Source of the DNA: Gemmatimonadales bacterium
GTDB lineage: Bacteria > Gemmatimonadota > Gemmatimonadetes > Gemmatimonadales > GWC2-71-9
Assembly (NCBI GenBank): GCA_004525055.1
Contig: SPDF01000122.1
Span: forward strand, 1-5,782
Length of the DNA: 5,782 nt
Direction of reading: 5' to 3'
Of this stretch, positions 5,258 to 5,782 are shown piece by piece. How positions within the stretch are numbered: the first letter of the stretch is position 1; the number at the start of each line of letters is the position of its first letter. Position numbers and translations under genes: made by a program. The notes beneath the pieces are model-generated. The model worked only from the letters and a program-made list of their open reading frames with translations, ran no database searches and had not been told where the DNA came from.

Positions 5258-5782
5258 GTGCACTTTCGATTCACGACCGCGGGCGAATCGCACGGCCCGG
5301 CCCTCGTGGCCATCGTCGAAGGGCTGCCGGCAGGAATGCCGGTGGCCGCGTCGTTCGTGGATGCCCAGCTCGCTCGCCGCATGCAGGGCTATGGTCGCGG
5401 CGCCCGGATGAAGATCGAGCAGGATCGTATCGAATGGCTGAGTGGCATCCGCCGTGGCGAGACGCTCGGCTCCCCGATCGCCATGCAGATCGCCAACAGG
5501 GACTGGGCCAATTGGCAGGACGTCATGGCCCCTGAGGGCAAGCCGGGTGAACCGCGGCGCCGCCAGGTGACCCGTCCGCGCCCCGGCCACGCCGACCTCG
5601 TCGGCGTGCTCAAGTACGACCGTGACGACGCACGGGACATCCTCGAGCGCGCCAGCGCCCGGGAGACCGCGGCACGGGTCGCCGCAGGTGCTCTGGCCCG
5701 GCGCCTCCTCCAGGAGTTTGGTGTCGAGGTTGGCAGTCACGTCATTTCGCTTGGCGGAATCTTCACACGATCACCCCACCCC
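5258..5782 (+). CDS. aroC: Chorismate synthase AroC, N-terminal part, cut by the window edge
   Basis: Last step of the shikimate pathway: converts 5-enolpyruvylshikimate-3-phosphate to chorismate with reduced FMN, in the cytoplasm. The first 175 residues are visible, a little under half of the usual 360-390 aa, and the frame is open to the last base. Diagnostic motifs are TAGESHG (7-13), GYGRGARMKIE (44-54), LGSPIAMQIANRDW (70-83), RPRPGHADL (106-114) and ERASARETAARVAAGA (130-145). His12 and His111 match the two conserved active-site histidines of the family. The GTG at 5258 is the only possible start, since an in-frame TGA lies at 5231-5233 with no other start codon between. A weak GGGA (5248-5251) may be the ribosome binding site. 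It lies 115 nt after pilQ, behind a probable terminator; no clear promoter is visible in the gap. Confidence 0.96.
   Translation, partial: MHFRFTTAGESHGPALVAIVEGLPAGMPVAASFVDAQLARRMQGYGRGARMKIEQDRIEWLSGIRRGETLGSPIAMQIANRDWANWQDVMAPEGKPGEPRRRQVTRPRPGHADLVGVLKYDRDDARDILERASARETAARVAAGALARRLLQEFGVEVGSHVISLGGIFTRSPHP

Noticed and set aside
5185..5535. Plus-strand 116-aa frame starting at the GTG inside the terminator stem
   Set aside because: It overlaps the start of aroC in another frame. The aroC frame shows unmistakable chorismate synthase motifs, and this frame shows none.

Overview
GC-rich window holding a complete type IV pilus assembly operon, pilM-pilN-pilO-pilP-pilQ, followed by the 5' part of aroC, all on the + strand. 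The host is a Gram-negative (diderm) bacterium: the operon encodes an outer-membrane secretin, a lipoprotein that bridges the envelope, and inner-membrane partners. The GC content, the Ala/Pro linkers and the pil-aro order would fit Gemmatimonadota or a deltaproteobacterium-like lineage. That placement is an inference, not something the sequence proves.

Layout. Positions 1-460 contain no convincing gene. They hold a cluster of inverted repeats with a GAAA tetraloop at the left edge (13-62), a pyrimidine-rich tract (about 61-109), and an AT-richer island with a CRP/FNR-like site (170-185). A sigma-54-like promoter with ideal -24/-12 spacing follows (210-226). A run of hairpins begins near its predicted start point (237-354), and a sigma-70-like promoter (395-423) lies just before pilM, framed by two small dyads. 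pilM (461-1504), pilN (1530-2234), pilO (2242-2874), pilP (2864-3385) and pilQ (3382-5142) are tightly packed, with gaps of 25 and 7 nt and then overlaps of 11 and 4 nt, as expected for one co-translated transcript. Two hairpins (5153-5169 and 5186-5209, the second with a short T-run) follow pilQ. aroC then starts at a GTG at 5258 and runs off the right edge.

How the genes work together. In known type IV pilus systems, cytoplasmic actin-like PilM binds the N-terminus of PilN. PilN and PilO pair through coiled coils and ferredoxin-like domains in the periplasm. PilP links that inner-membrane platform to PilQ, the outer-membrane secretin through which the pilus emerges. Motors (PilB/PilT), platform (PilC), pilins and prepilin peptidase are not in this window. 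aroC makes chorismate and has no mechanistic link to pili, but shikimate genes (aroK, aroB, sometimes aroC) commonly follow pilQ.

The protein-coding part is conventional. The part most worth a second look is the 460-nt upstream region, where a possible sigma-54 promoter, a CRP-like site, a structured leader or small RNA candidate and a second promoter are stacked ahead of pilM.
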